Below, in pieces: positions 55,324-64,000 of a stretch of DNA of 64,000 nucleotides (positions are counted from its first letter, which is position 1; the number at the start of each line of letters is the position of its first letter). The notes beneath the pieces are model-generated. The model was not told the DNA's origin. It searched no databases and worked only from the letters and a program-made list of their open reading frames with translations. The DNA comes from Globisporangium splendens (taxonomy: Eukaryota; Oomycota; Peronosporomycetes; Pythiales; Pythiaceae), in NCBI GenBank assembly GCA_006386115.1, contig VFIW01000001.1:266001-330000 (forward strand), read 5' to 3'. The translations under genes and the position numbers were made by a program.

Positions 55324-56414
55324 ATGAGCGCTGCTGGTGTGCCCAGCCGCGTGTTCTTTTCTCGGTACATTCCGTACGCTGTCGGTGCGTCTCAGCATTG
55401 CACAATAGCATTCTGTTAGTATGGATGTGTCTGATCCCTTCGGCCTGATCTGCAACTGTAGACAACTTCCGGGAGCTCGTGAGCGCATCAAGCACAGCGA
55501 GCTCCGTGGAGATCGCGCACCACGCGTCGGAGAGTGAGCACATCGCGCGCGACGAGCTCCTGCGGCAGGTGAAGGGCTGCACGGGGCTCTTCTGTTTGGT
55601 CGCGGACCGCATCGACGCCGAGTTGCTCGACCACGCCGGACCGTCGCTCAAGGTCGTGTCTACGATGTCTGTGGGCTTTAACCACATCGACATTGACGCG
55701 TGCAAGGCTCGCAACGTGCGCGTCGGGTTCACACCAGGTGTCCTCGATATCACGACCGCGGAGACGGCCATCGCGCTCACGTTCACTGCCAAGCGCAGAG
55801 TGCTCGAGTGTGCAGGCAGCGCAGCCAGGGGAGAGTGGAGCGTCTGGCAGCCATTCCAGTACTGCGGCACGGACGTCAGCGACTGCACGGTCGGCGTGAT
55901 CGGGTTGGGCCGCATCGGCATGACGTACGCGCGCATGCTGAAGTTTGGCTTCAACTGCAAGATCATTTACACGGGACCGCGCGAAAAACCAGAGCACGTG
56001 GCTGCGCTCGGCGGCAACGTCGAGTACGTTGATATGGACACGCTGTTGGCGCGAAGCGATATCGTGAGCATGCACTTGCCGCTGACCGACGCCACACGCC
56101 AGAGCTTCAATGCCGACTGCTTTGCAAAGATGAAGTCCGACGCCGTGTTCGTGAATACGAGTCGCGGCGACGTCGTGGACCAGGAAGCGCTCTACGATGC
56201 ACTGAGCACGGGCAAAATCGCGTCGGCGGGTCTGGACGTCACGAGTCCCGAGCCGCTGCCGCCAACGCACAAGCTTTTTTCGCTGCCGAACTGCGTCATA
56301 CTCCCGCACATTGGATCAGCGACGGTGAAGACGCGTCGCGCGATGGCCGACATTGCGGTCGAGAATTTGTTCGCTGGCGTGCATGGCCACAAGCTCCCGC
56401 ATGGTGTGTGGTAG
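55324..56414 (+). CDS. D-2-hydroxyacid dehydrogenase (glyoxylate/hydroxypyruvate reductase-like)
   Basis: Exons 55324-55384 and 55462-56414 with a 77-nt intron (GTGCGT-TAG) give 337 residues. The family reduces 2-keto acids with NAD(P)H. The nucleotide-binding motif is VGVIGLGRIGMTYARM (about 198). The catalytic Arg is in FVNTSRGDVVDQEAL, the Glu in GLDVTSPEPLPP and the His in VILPHIGSATVKTRR, all in the expected order. The N-terminal block STMSVGFNHIDIDACKARNV and TPGVLDITTAETAIALT matches glyoxylate/hydroxypyruvate reductase (GRHPR) best. The last Asp of GAGxDV is preserved (GLDV). No organelle signal is obvious. Substrate choice (glyoxylate, hydroxypyruvate) is inferred from family resemblance. 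It lies between the two DJ-1/PfpI paralogues. Confidence 0.9.
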
Positions 56415-56773
56415 ACAGGCGTTGCATCAAGGTTACGTGCCAAGATGCTTGAATGGATCTGTTTTGATTCACGGGTCAGTTAGATGAGAGAATAGATGAT
56501 GCGACACTTTCCCTACACTCACGCGTGAACTTTCGCTCATTTGAATAGGTCTCGCTGGCGTTCGAAGATCCTCCTTATCATCAAGCCAATCTTTGTCTTG
56601 GACTTTGTCTGAATTTAGCTGTGTGGTATCTTTGACACTCTTGATCCAAAAGTATTTATGCATCAGCAGCCTGGAGCCGCACTCAAGAGCACGCGTCAGC
56701 GTTGACAACCTTTTTGAGTAGCAGTTCCCGATTTTCAAAGCCGAAGCAGCGCCGGGTAGAAGGACAAGTCCCG
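56415..56773. other. Intergenic gap
   Basis: A 359-base gap between two plus-strand genes, with no gene seen. Confidence 0.5.
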
Positions 56774-57517
56774 ATGTCGCCACGGCGTCTCTTGCCTGTG
56801 TGGCTTACGGTCACCGTATTCCTGCATTCCGTTGCTGTTTCCGTCGCGGACAGCAACACGTCGACGCCAGCACCGTCACCAACGCTCTCGGGGTGTCAAA
56901 TCTGCGCGTCCTCTTCTGGTGATTGCTCGCACGCGTACCTTGGCGGACCAGGTCAGTTTTGTGGAGACTGGCTCGATCAAGCAAGCCAACGCCAAAGCTG
57001 CTGTTGCCCCCAGGACGCGACGTGCAACCGCGCGTCCAATTACGAGTGTTGCTGTACGCCCAATTCTGGTACTAGTTCTCCGCAAGTGGGCACGTACGGG
57101 TGGGTCGGCATTGCGCTCGGCGCCGTTGCTTTCTTGAGCTGCTGCAGTGGCGTCTGCTGGTGCGGGTGGCTCATGGCCAAGAAAGCAGCTCGATCACCTC
57201 CTCCAGCCGCGACACCAGTGATTGCGATGGCCACGGCGGTGCCTGGGGGAGCTGCCGCTGTACCCAGCTGCAACGTTGCGCCAGTGTACGCTCCACCAAC
57301 GTACAACTACGGTTATGGCGGCGGCGGGTATGCAAGTGGCGGCGGTGGATTTTCGACCGGATTGAGCACGGCAATCGGCTTTGGGGCAGGGATGATGATC
57401 GCCGATGCGGTCGTGGATCATGGACATCATCATTTCGGTGGAGACGGCTTCGACGGAGGAGGCGGTGGGTTCGATGGCGGTGGAGACTTTGGCGGAGACT
57501 TTGCTGGCGATTTCTAG
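56774..57517 (+). CDS. Cys-rich single-pass membrane protein with Gly-rich tail
   Basis: A 247-residue single exon starting MSPRRLLPVWLTVTVFLHSV, a signal peptide cleaved near residue 25. The ectodomain (about 26-100) carries 12 or more Cys with a pattern such as CQICASSSGDC, FCGDW, QSCCCPQDATC and YECCCTP, so it is probably disulfide-rich. One membrane helix follows (VGIALGAVAFLSCCSGVCW, about 113-131), then a basic stop (MAKKAARS). The cytosolic tail is Pro/Ala then Tyr/Gly-rich (YNYGYGGGGYASGGGG), with a hydrophobic patch (FSTGLSTAIGFGAGMMIADAV) and a His run (DHGHHHFGGD), ending in Asp/Gly/Phe repeats. Similar small proteins (Cys-rich ectodomain, helix, Gly-rich tail) are familiar in oomycetes, but I know no function. 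Confidence 0.8.
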   Translation: MSPRRLLPVWLTVTVFLHSVAVSVADSNTSTPAPSPTLSGCQICASSSGDCSHAYLGGPGQFCGDWLDQASQRQSCCCPQDATCNRASNYECCCTPNSGTSSPQVGTYGWVGIALGAVAFLSCCSGVCWCGWLMAKKAARSPPPAATPVIAMATAVPGGAAAVPSCNVAPVYAPPTYNYGYGGGGYASGGGGFSTGLSTAIGFGAGMMIADAVVDHGHHHFGGDGFDGGGGGFDGGGDFGGDFAGDF

Positions 57518-57892
57518 CTACGAGTGTATGCTTTTATGGTCTCACAAATTTCACGGACGAGGAGAACAAAAAGCATTTAAATATCAATCGTCAGCACACT
57601 GTGCTGCTCACCACTAATCACTCACGGCGCCTTCTTATCGATATTGTACTATGATTTTGGATGACAGTCGATGCTAAACGCCTTCACGACAAACCACACT
57701 TGTCGATCTTGCGTTGTTCTTGCTGTTGTCCAGATGCCTGTTATTCAGCTAGTCGTTTAAATGGACATCGTCAACGCTTACCACCGTTACAGCCACACCT
57801 AAAAAGATACAAAGATCTGACAGCCACAAACGGCAAAATCTTCTTTCTTATGTTTCAGCAGAGGACAAATGCGGTAGCTAGCCTTTTCACTC
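57518..57892. other. Convergent intergenic gap
   Basis: A 375-base gap between the 3' ends of the membrane protein (+) and DJ-1/PfpI copy B (-), with no gene seen. Confidence 0.5.
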
Positions 57893-58543
57893 TTATTGCG
57901 CGAACGGATCATTCGACGGATCCGTGTTGGGCACAGTCTCCATGATGCGTGCGAGCGTGTCTGCAGCGTCTTTGCCGTACTGGTGCGCGATGAACGCGTG
58001 TGCCATGTCCATGCCAGCCGCGACACCCGAGCTCGTCCAGATCTTGCCGTCCACGACCCAGCGCGCCTTGCGGATCCATTTCACGCTAGGATACGAGCGC
58101 TCGATGACGTCATACTCGACCTTGTTGGTCGTCGCGTTCTTGCCATCAAGCAAACCTGTTTGTGCGAGGATCCCGGAGCCCGTGCACACCGTGAGCACGT
58201 GGGTCGATTGCTCGGCTGCCGTGCGGATGTATTCCTTGAAGCCCGGGTCCTTGGCCAAGTCGTAGCAATGCTTGGCGCCTGGGATCAAGAGGATGTCGAA
58301 GCGTGTCGGCGCATCTTGGTACCCCTTGGACGCGAACAATGGCATAAATCCGGCCGGGTTGAGTGAGCGACTGTTCGTGTCGCCCTGCACGTGTGAGATC
58401 GTGTGGAACGTGACGGGCACGCCGAGCAACTGCAAGACCTCCAGGTACGCCGTCGGGCCAATAAAGTCCAGCTGCATCACGCCTTCATAGATGATCACGC
58501 CGATGACAAGCGGTTTGTGAGGTTGTTGTTGCTGTTTGCACAT
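57893..58543 (-). CDS. DJ-1/PfpI family protein, copy B
   Basis: A 216-residue single exon starting MCKQQQQPHKPLVIGVIIYE at 58543. The open frame continues upstream to 58783, but that part belongs to a tandem-repeat region and its start would be GTG-like, so ATG 58543 is preferred. It shares with copy A the motifs VIIYEGVMQLDFIGPTAYLE, VLTVCTGSGILAQTGLLDG, KWIRKARWVVDGKIWTSSG and TDPSNDPFA; the nucleophile Cys is kept (about 121). It differs in the loop before the elbow (LLIPGAKHCYDLAKDPGFK) and in the lid region. Orientation is opposite to copy A and about 3 kb away, consistent with an inverted duplication. No signal peptide. Confidence 0.88.
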   Translation of the reverse strand: MCKQQQQPHKPLVIGVIIYEGVMQLDFIGPTAYLEVLQLLGVPVTFHTISHVQGDTNSRSLNPAGFMPLFASKGYQDAPTRFDILLIPGAKHCYDLAKDPGFKEYIRTAAEQSTHVLTVCTGSGILAQTGLLDGKNATTNKVEYDVIERSYPSVKWIRKARWVVDGKIWTSSGVAAGMDMAHAFIAHQYGKDAADTLARIMETVPNTDPSNDPFAQ

Positions 58544-58716
58544 GGTTGTAGTAGGCTTCTTTCTTGTCAGGTATGCGCTTGAGGCTTGCGAGTGAAATTG
58601 GGAAATGAGGTCTGTGGGGTGACAGTGCTTTCCATGCTCTGCTTTTGCAGTCACGAGGACCCATTCATCAGGTTTCAGTGCGAGGTACTCGTCTGTCGTT
58701 CTGCATACTTGTGAAA

Positions 58717-59110
58717 AGGGATGATGCCGTTTGGAGGCGTCAACAGGACCTTTGGCGCGCGCGAATTGGCGCACAGTGCCCACGCGACCTGGTTTGACGA
58801 GACACCGTCGCCAGCATTACTGTGGTAGCTTCTACAGCTGCAAGAGCGAGGATGATGCCGTTTGGAGCCGTCAACAGAGCCTTTGACGCTCGCGGATTGG
58901 CTGGCGATAGACGCAATGCTGTGTGGTTGTGCGCGGGGTTTGGCTCCGATTAGCTCCGTGCAGGTTCTACAGCTGCAAGAGCGAGGATGATGCCGTTTGG
59001 AGCCGTCAACAGAGCCTTTGACGCCCGCGGATTGGCTGGCGATAGACGCAATGCTGTGTGGTTGTGCGCGGGGTTTGGCTCCGATTAGCTGCGTGCAGGT
59101 TGTTGACACC
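58717..59110. repeat. Tandem repeat, 135-bp unit (45 codons)
   Basis: GAGGATGATGCCGTTTGGAG starts at 58848 and again at 58983, a 135-base period. The two units are almost identical through CGATTAGCTNCGTGCAGGTT. A diverged third unit begins near 58717 (GGGATGATGCCGTTTGGAGG). Because 135 is divisible by three, the minus-strand frame stays open across all units and reads KGSVDGSKRHHPRSCSCR each time. It lies directly upstream of DJ-1/PfpI copy B. Confidence 0.8.
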
Positions 59111-60447
59111 ATGTAGTGGGTGCCATTATGGTCAACAACACCGCCTGTCGTCTGGTCGTCTTGTAACGCCGGTACATACCGTATCCAATATCCCAATCAT
59201 AAATATCCCACTCCATTTGGCCCACTCTCTTCACCACACCCAAAACAAAACCACCCAAACTAGCGCAGAACCATCACAGAGGCCAGTATATGGATGCGAT
59301 AACCTGTTTGACTTGGCGTTTGTATGGTCTGGGAAACGACTGGAGCGCCACTCAGTCGCACTGGCGCAAAGGAGGGAGGAGCTGATCTGCACACGCTGCT
59401 CCCAATCGCTCGCTCACTCTGCCTTTCGCGGTCCGTCCGCCCGCTCGTCTATCTGTCCGTTCGTTCGAGTGCACGCGCGGCTGCTGGTGCCGTCCTCCTG
59501 TGTCGGCCATTGTGTATACTGTATGGCACTGTACGGCACGGCACGGCACGTGAGCTTGTGTGCTTGTGTGTGTTTGCTGCTTGTTTCATTATGTTGCGCG
59601 CATCGAGATGATCGACAATCAATTCTTCTTACCCCATAAGATCGATTCTGGTTATACCCCAAGACCCGGCGTTCTTTAGCCAGGACGCCGGTGCTAGTCT
59701 GATCGATGCCACTTGACTCTGTACAAGGAATGCGTATTATGCGTATGTGAATATTGTATATATATATATATATGTGTGTGTGCTGGTTGGCTGCGATTGC
59801 GCGCTACGGAACATGATGACAAGCAAAACTTAGGACACCTTCCGAGAAGCTTTTTGCTCGTGTGGACTGCTTTTGTATTCATACTGCCTGACTCCGTCGA
59901 TCTTTTGTCGTGCGTGTTGCATAAATATTTGTGTGCGCGTGTTGTTCACATGCGTCTGTGTATGCTAGCGCTGATGAAAGAAAGGATATTTGTGTCTTTG
60001 TCTGAAGGCTTCATCGTGAGCCTGCTGAAAACAAGATCACTTTCTGCTGCCTTCCAACTGAGCTTGTCTTTGTGTGTGTGTGTTTATATATTCATGAGGA
60101 GGTGATGATTCAAAAATGCATAGTTCAACTGAATGCACCCAAGCGCTGTTGATACAAGTCCATCAAAGTCTTTCGCTCCTATCTGATTCTCATGGTCTCT
60201 TTTCGTTTGGCGTGTGTGTGTGTATATATATTGAGTATCCATTGTCCATGCATGCATTTATGTGTGCATATTTATGGAGGGAAATGATGAATGTGATCAT
60301 TGGGAATCTCTCTGAACGCGTCACACACGATGTGCGCTGCCGTGTCGAGAAAACCGTCATCCTTGCACTGATTCCCATCCATCTGTCCATTCATCCATTC
60401 GTGCATTCACTTGCTTATTTATTCAATTGCATGTGCCTGTGGGAAAG

Positions 60448-60745
60448 AAGCATTGAAATGAGGACTTACAAGATAATCCAACTCTGAAGCCGATGTGTTG
60501 AATCAACTTAAGAGCTTTTTAACCCTGATCAATACTTGCTTCCCAAGTGCACATTCGCGCATCTTGCATATTCGTGTTGTATATTCGAGTGCTGTCTGAT
60601 AAGCAGCCAAAAGAAAGAGGAACGGGGCGGCATTGAAGTGAAGACATCTACGATATAATTCCAAGCCCTCTGAAAGACGACGTGTTGAGAAAAATCAAAA
60701 AGGTTTCTCAAGAAGCCCTGATCAATACCGCCTCCTCCTTTGCTT
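60448..60745. repeat. Diverged tandem duplication of about 180 bp
   Basis: Both halves contain GCATTGAANTGANGAC, then AANATAATNCCAA, CTCTGAAG or CTCTGAAAGACG, GTGTTGA, a TTT-rich stretch and AACCCTGATCAATAC or AGCCCTGATCAATACC, in the same order. The copies are near 60448-60545 and 60625-60745. Confidence 0.5.
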
Positions 60746-61221
60746 ATGCATGTTTGTTGCATTCATCATAATGTGCGTGCTTTATGCTGGCAATAATTCT
60801 TCAGAAAATCGTGGTTTTCACACCGTCTCGACTTTTCTTCTCAATTTGCCGACAGTGAAGGCATGCGGTGGCGTCGGTGTTCGGGTGTGCGGCGCGAGCC
60901 GTGCATCAACGTACCTTTGGGATTCTACGGACGAACGACCCATTCATGCCACATTCCTATCATCTACTCTGTGTGTGTTCATTGTCATATCCGACTTCTT
61001 TTTTGTTGAATAAATGTCTGCCATTTGCTTCTTTGAAACGTTTTGTCAGTGATAGTCATTTTTCCTGTGTTTGGATTCCTTCGAGTTGGTTGCCCTTCAT
61101 GCTCCATCCTTGCCTTTTTGAAACGCGTCCTACGATCGGCGGTGTGTCGGAAAAAGTTGAACGATAAAAATGCCATGGCATGGAAAACTTAACTACGTGA
61201 CCCTCGCCTTTTTTCTGAGCC

Positions 61222-63508
61222 TTATAAGTAGATCTTTTTCTGTTCCTTGCGCTTCGCGTGCAGCACGATGGAGTCGACGACGTACTCGTTGAACAAGAGA
61301 GCGTCGCCATTGATAAACCGCAGTCGCTTCTTGTGCACAATGTCCGGGTACAGGTCGTCGGTGAGGATCTGCACATATCGCGCCGCGGGCGTCGTGTTGG
61401 GGGACAGCTTGACTCGCTCCGTCGGGAAGAAAATCACGAACACTGTTAGGAGCAGCATCACAGTGCAGCCGATGAAGGTCGCCAGCGACGACGAAAGCGG
61501 GATCCCGAGCACGATCTCAATCTCACCCGCACTGGAAGTGGCAGCGAGCTCCAGTCGTCTCGATGTCGCATCAGCGTACGGTGTCGGGACGCCATTCTGC
61601 AACAAGTACAACAGCGCCGACGTGTACATGGCTTGCATGGGCTTTTCCAGGTAGAACCGATTCGATTTAATGTGCTGGAGGTACGAATCGACAAGAGCAT
61701 GACAGTCGGAGGATTGTTGTGCTTGCACTGCAGCCGCACTCTGATTACTACTTGCTACGTCGCCGACGATCCGGTCCCATGTCGAGTAGAAAGTATCCCC
61801 ACCCTTCTCTTTAAAAGTAGCAGGATGCAACGTAACGAGACGCAATGGTGCAGCAAGGGTAGCTTCCAGATGATCACGCGGAATGGCTTCCGAGCCCACC
61901 AGCACGACCCCATCCATGGACGCCAGCGGCACGCTGAGTCCAAGACAGTGACCTTCAACGCACTCAGCATGGTGTCGAATGTGCAGCAGACTCTCGCGCC
62001 AAGCCAACTTTCCAAACGAAAGCGTAAGATGCGTTGTTGGTGATGAAGTCGAACCAGCTGATGTCACGGATGTGCCGAGTCCGTAGAGAAACGCCGTGTT
62101 GTCTTCCGCGCGACACTTCGATGACGACTCGCAGTTTTTCGTGTACGGCATGATGGAGATCTCTGGTTTCAATTGAGAGTCAACTGGATGGGAAAACACG
62201 CAGGCGCCAGCAGCACCGCACACTGTCGCGGATGACGGCGAGCGGGCCGGGTGCACCGGGACATCGACGGTCATGGTGAGCAACGTAATGTCTTCAGCCA
62301 GTTCGTAGATCTCTAAACCAATGCTCAACTCGTTGACTTCGATCGGCAACGTCGCGTCCATTTCACGCGCTACGAGGTTCATGATGCCTTGCCACGAGTC
62401 TGGAAGTTGTGACTGGAGCAGAGGTTGCTGGCCGAGTGAGAGGCTCAATACTGTCGCTCCCTGAGCGAACAACTCCGTCGCCGTGGCCACATCGTAGTTG
62501 TACGCCTTCAACTGCTGCTCATACTGAAACGCATGCTTCGCAAATTCATCCACTCCCACTTGTAATTGCAACTTTGGCGTCGCGCCATGAGGAAGCACGC
62601 CGACGCTCCACTCATGCGTAGGAACTCCGACTTCCACGGACGTTGTGTCCACGTCTAGGACGCTCAGAGAGCTTGTTCCTTCACTGTGGCATGTGTCCAC
62701 GAACGAAAACGGAGTCGTGAACCCAGTGGCAGCAGTGTGGAGAACCGTGTTGTGGACAGAGTCCATCGTCGCGGAGTCGATCTCTCCCCATGGCGACGAC
62801 GCGTGCATGCGGAGTGGCTCCATGTCATCCATACTGGACAGCCGCCTTGTCATCTCGGACGTGTTTGACGACTGACCCACGTAGAGACTCGCGAAGCCGA
62901 CGTTCATGAAGATGAGGACAGTCTTGAGGCCCCAGAAGATCGCGTTCGCCTTGACCTTGGAGTGCACGCGCTGCGGCTGGTCGCCCGGATACAGCGAGCA
63001 GTTGTGCAGGTACGTGTGCAGCGTCGGGAAGATGAGCGTCTCGCAGTACACCTCGAAGATCTTGCTCCCCGCAAACATGATGGTACCAAAGAGCGCGTTA
63101 TATTCCGAGACCTGGTCCTCCACCTCCTTCACGAACACGGCGGGGCTCTTGCCGTCGCGATGCATCATCTTGAGCTCCATCTTGTTATTGGTCGCTGCCG
63201 CGTACGTGAACGCAGCCACGAGCGCGATCGCCGTGATGATCACGAAGCGCACGGAGCGCAGACTCATGTCCACGATCGTGTGGCGGTCGGCGTTGCGGTT
63301 CGTCTTGAACACCTCGGCGTCGTCGAGCTCCTCGGGCAGTGGCGTCGTCTGCGGCGCGTACGCCTCGTCCTGCTGCTTCGGGTCGTCATCTGCGCACACA
63401 CACACACACACAGGACGCTGTTAGCTATACACACACATATATATACATATACAAGCGCGTATATAGGCAGCATGCAGACGCACCGGAAGACAGCGTGCGG
63501 AAGTCCAT
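61222..63508 (-). CDS. Unknown membrane protein with large extracytoplasmic region
   Basis: A short first exon (63508-63484, MDFRTLSS) and a main exon (63389-61222), joined over a 94-nt intron (GTGCGT-CAG), give 730 residues. The cytosolic N-terminus is acidic (EELDDAEVFKT). Helix 1 is VRFVIITAIALVAAFTYAA (about 55-75) and helix 2 is FWGLKTVLIFMNVGFASLYV (about 150-170). A large region (about 175-645) follows with Cys and N-glycosylation sites (SNTSEM, SSNQSAA). Helix 3 is FIGCTVMLLLTVFVIFF near 655. The C-terminal 60 residues are basic (HAKRKEQKKIYL). A beta-rich, carbohydrate- or protein-binding ectodomain is possible. I do not recognise the family. The last bases before the exon-2 acceptor are a GT run. 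Confidence 0.7.
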
Positions 63509-64000
63509 GGCCCTTCTCTTCTCGATCAACCTGAACGGATGAAGTGCAGCATTGATTAACACAAGAGTGAGGTGTTGCACCGTGTGCGTTGAGTTCGTTT
63601 AAAGTAAACTGCAACGACCACTTTTCTACTTCGTTTGCTAATTTGGTATTGGGTAGATATACTTGATTGAGTTTGGACTGTAGAGTCTAAACCTCTGATA
63701 CAGCATACGCGATTGTAAAAGGCGATACAACTGGACACTCGAATAGGCTCGGATCAATCCTATCAAAGAGCATGCATGATTTTTCTCACCCAGATCCACA
63801 AAAATCTCTTATTAGTGGCCTTACAAAGTGAATACTTTCAATGCAACAGCTGAGCAGTTTTCTCATTTGTGCAACAACCAGATTCTTGCTTAATACAATA
63901 TTGGCATAAAAGCACACAATTTCAGATATGCCACTAAATCCTCCCATCTCGGTCATCTTTCCTTCGATCTTACAACAAGACGGTTTTCCGCGAAAAAGAA
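63509..64000. other. Intergenic to the window edge
   Basis: AT-rich sequence upstream of the membrane-protein gene. No gene is seen before the window ends. Confidence 0.5.

Larger units (their letters stand above)
58544..61221. other. Intergenic, repeats only
   Basis: About 2.7 kb without a supported gene. It holds the 135-bp tandem repeat, a TA run (59757-59774), several GT runs and a diverged duplication near 60450-60745. Frames in it are low complexity (Cys/Val/Leu from GT runs). Confidence 0.5.

Noticed and set aside
59713..60105. Cys/Val-rich open frame of 130 codons
   Set aside because: Created by TA and GT runs; low complexity and no homologous pattern.
1..64000. tRNA genes, rRNA genes, CRISPR arrays and intact transposons
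   Set aside because: No cloverleaf-type TTCRANNC box pairs, rRNA-like stretches, regular spaced repeats or transposase or reverse-transcriptase motifs were seen by eye; a covariance-model and repeat search would be decisive.

Overview
The window looks like nuclear DNA of an oomycete (a stramenopile water mould, probably of the Pythium/Phytophthora side). The reasons are compact, alternately oriented genes with few and short introns (mostly 70-130 nt, usual donor GTACGT or GTRCGT), gene families typical of the group (START-FYVE protein, ankyrin plus TKL-type kinase remnant, secreted protein with fungal-type CBM1 cellulose-binding modules) and oomycete-like initiator motifs of the GCTCATTC type upstream of several starts. 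No database search was possible. The species is inference. Gene models were built by joining open frames at canonical GT-AG sites and checking phase.

Layout. 1-300 holds the 5' part of a secreted or membrane protein on the minus strand. 301-6608 is a gene-poor stretch with degenerate repeats, microsatellites and a recurrent 9-mer. 6609-20582 is dense: a Gln/Pro-rich protein with a Cys/His mini-motif (+), a CAMSAP/patronin-like protein interrupted by an in-frame TAG just before its CKK domain (-), a CCDC93 homologue (-), an unknown four-exon protein (+), a protein with FxPxIN repeats (-) and alkyl-DHAP synthase with a PTS2-like signal (-). 20908-26397 holds an alpha/beta hydrolase (+), NAD glycerol-3-phosphate dehydrogenase (+), a 2-oxoglutarate/Fe(II) dioxygenase (-) and a three-module CBM1 secreted protein (-). 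28563-35957 holds a secreted S33-type serine peptidase (+), a small probable mitochondrial protein (+), a Rab5/Rab22-type GTPase (-) and a Tubby-like protein (+).

36256-39893 is a damaged region. A multi-pass membrane protein of possible TMEM63/OSCA type stops soon after its first cytosolic domain. It abuts the remains of an ankyrin-kinase gene whose kinase N-lobe is missing. After that come a TLC-domain (ceramide synthase-like) gene (-), mitochondrial MnmG/MTO1 (+), a probably N-myristoylated acidic protein (+), a START-FYVE protein (-), a C2-domain protein (-), two closely related DJ-1/PfpI paralogues in inverted orientation (54265 + and 58543 -) flanking a hydroxyacid dehydrogenase (+) and a small membrane protein (+), a repeat-rich gap, and a 730-residue membrane protein (-).

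The genes do not form a pathway or operon. Loose themes are ether-lipid and glycerolipid metabolism (AGPS, G3P dehydrogenase, ceramide synthase-like), endosomal trafficking (Rab5/22-like, CCDC93, FYVE, C2) and secreted enzymes or binding proteins. The best leads are the TAG-interrupted CAMSAP-like gene, the broken membrane-protein/ankyrin-kinase junction, the inverted DJ-1 pair with 45-codon repeats beside it, the enriched GTACAGTAC 9-mer in the first 6.4 kb, and GT-rich tracts next to many 3' splice sites.
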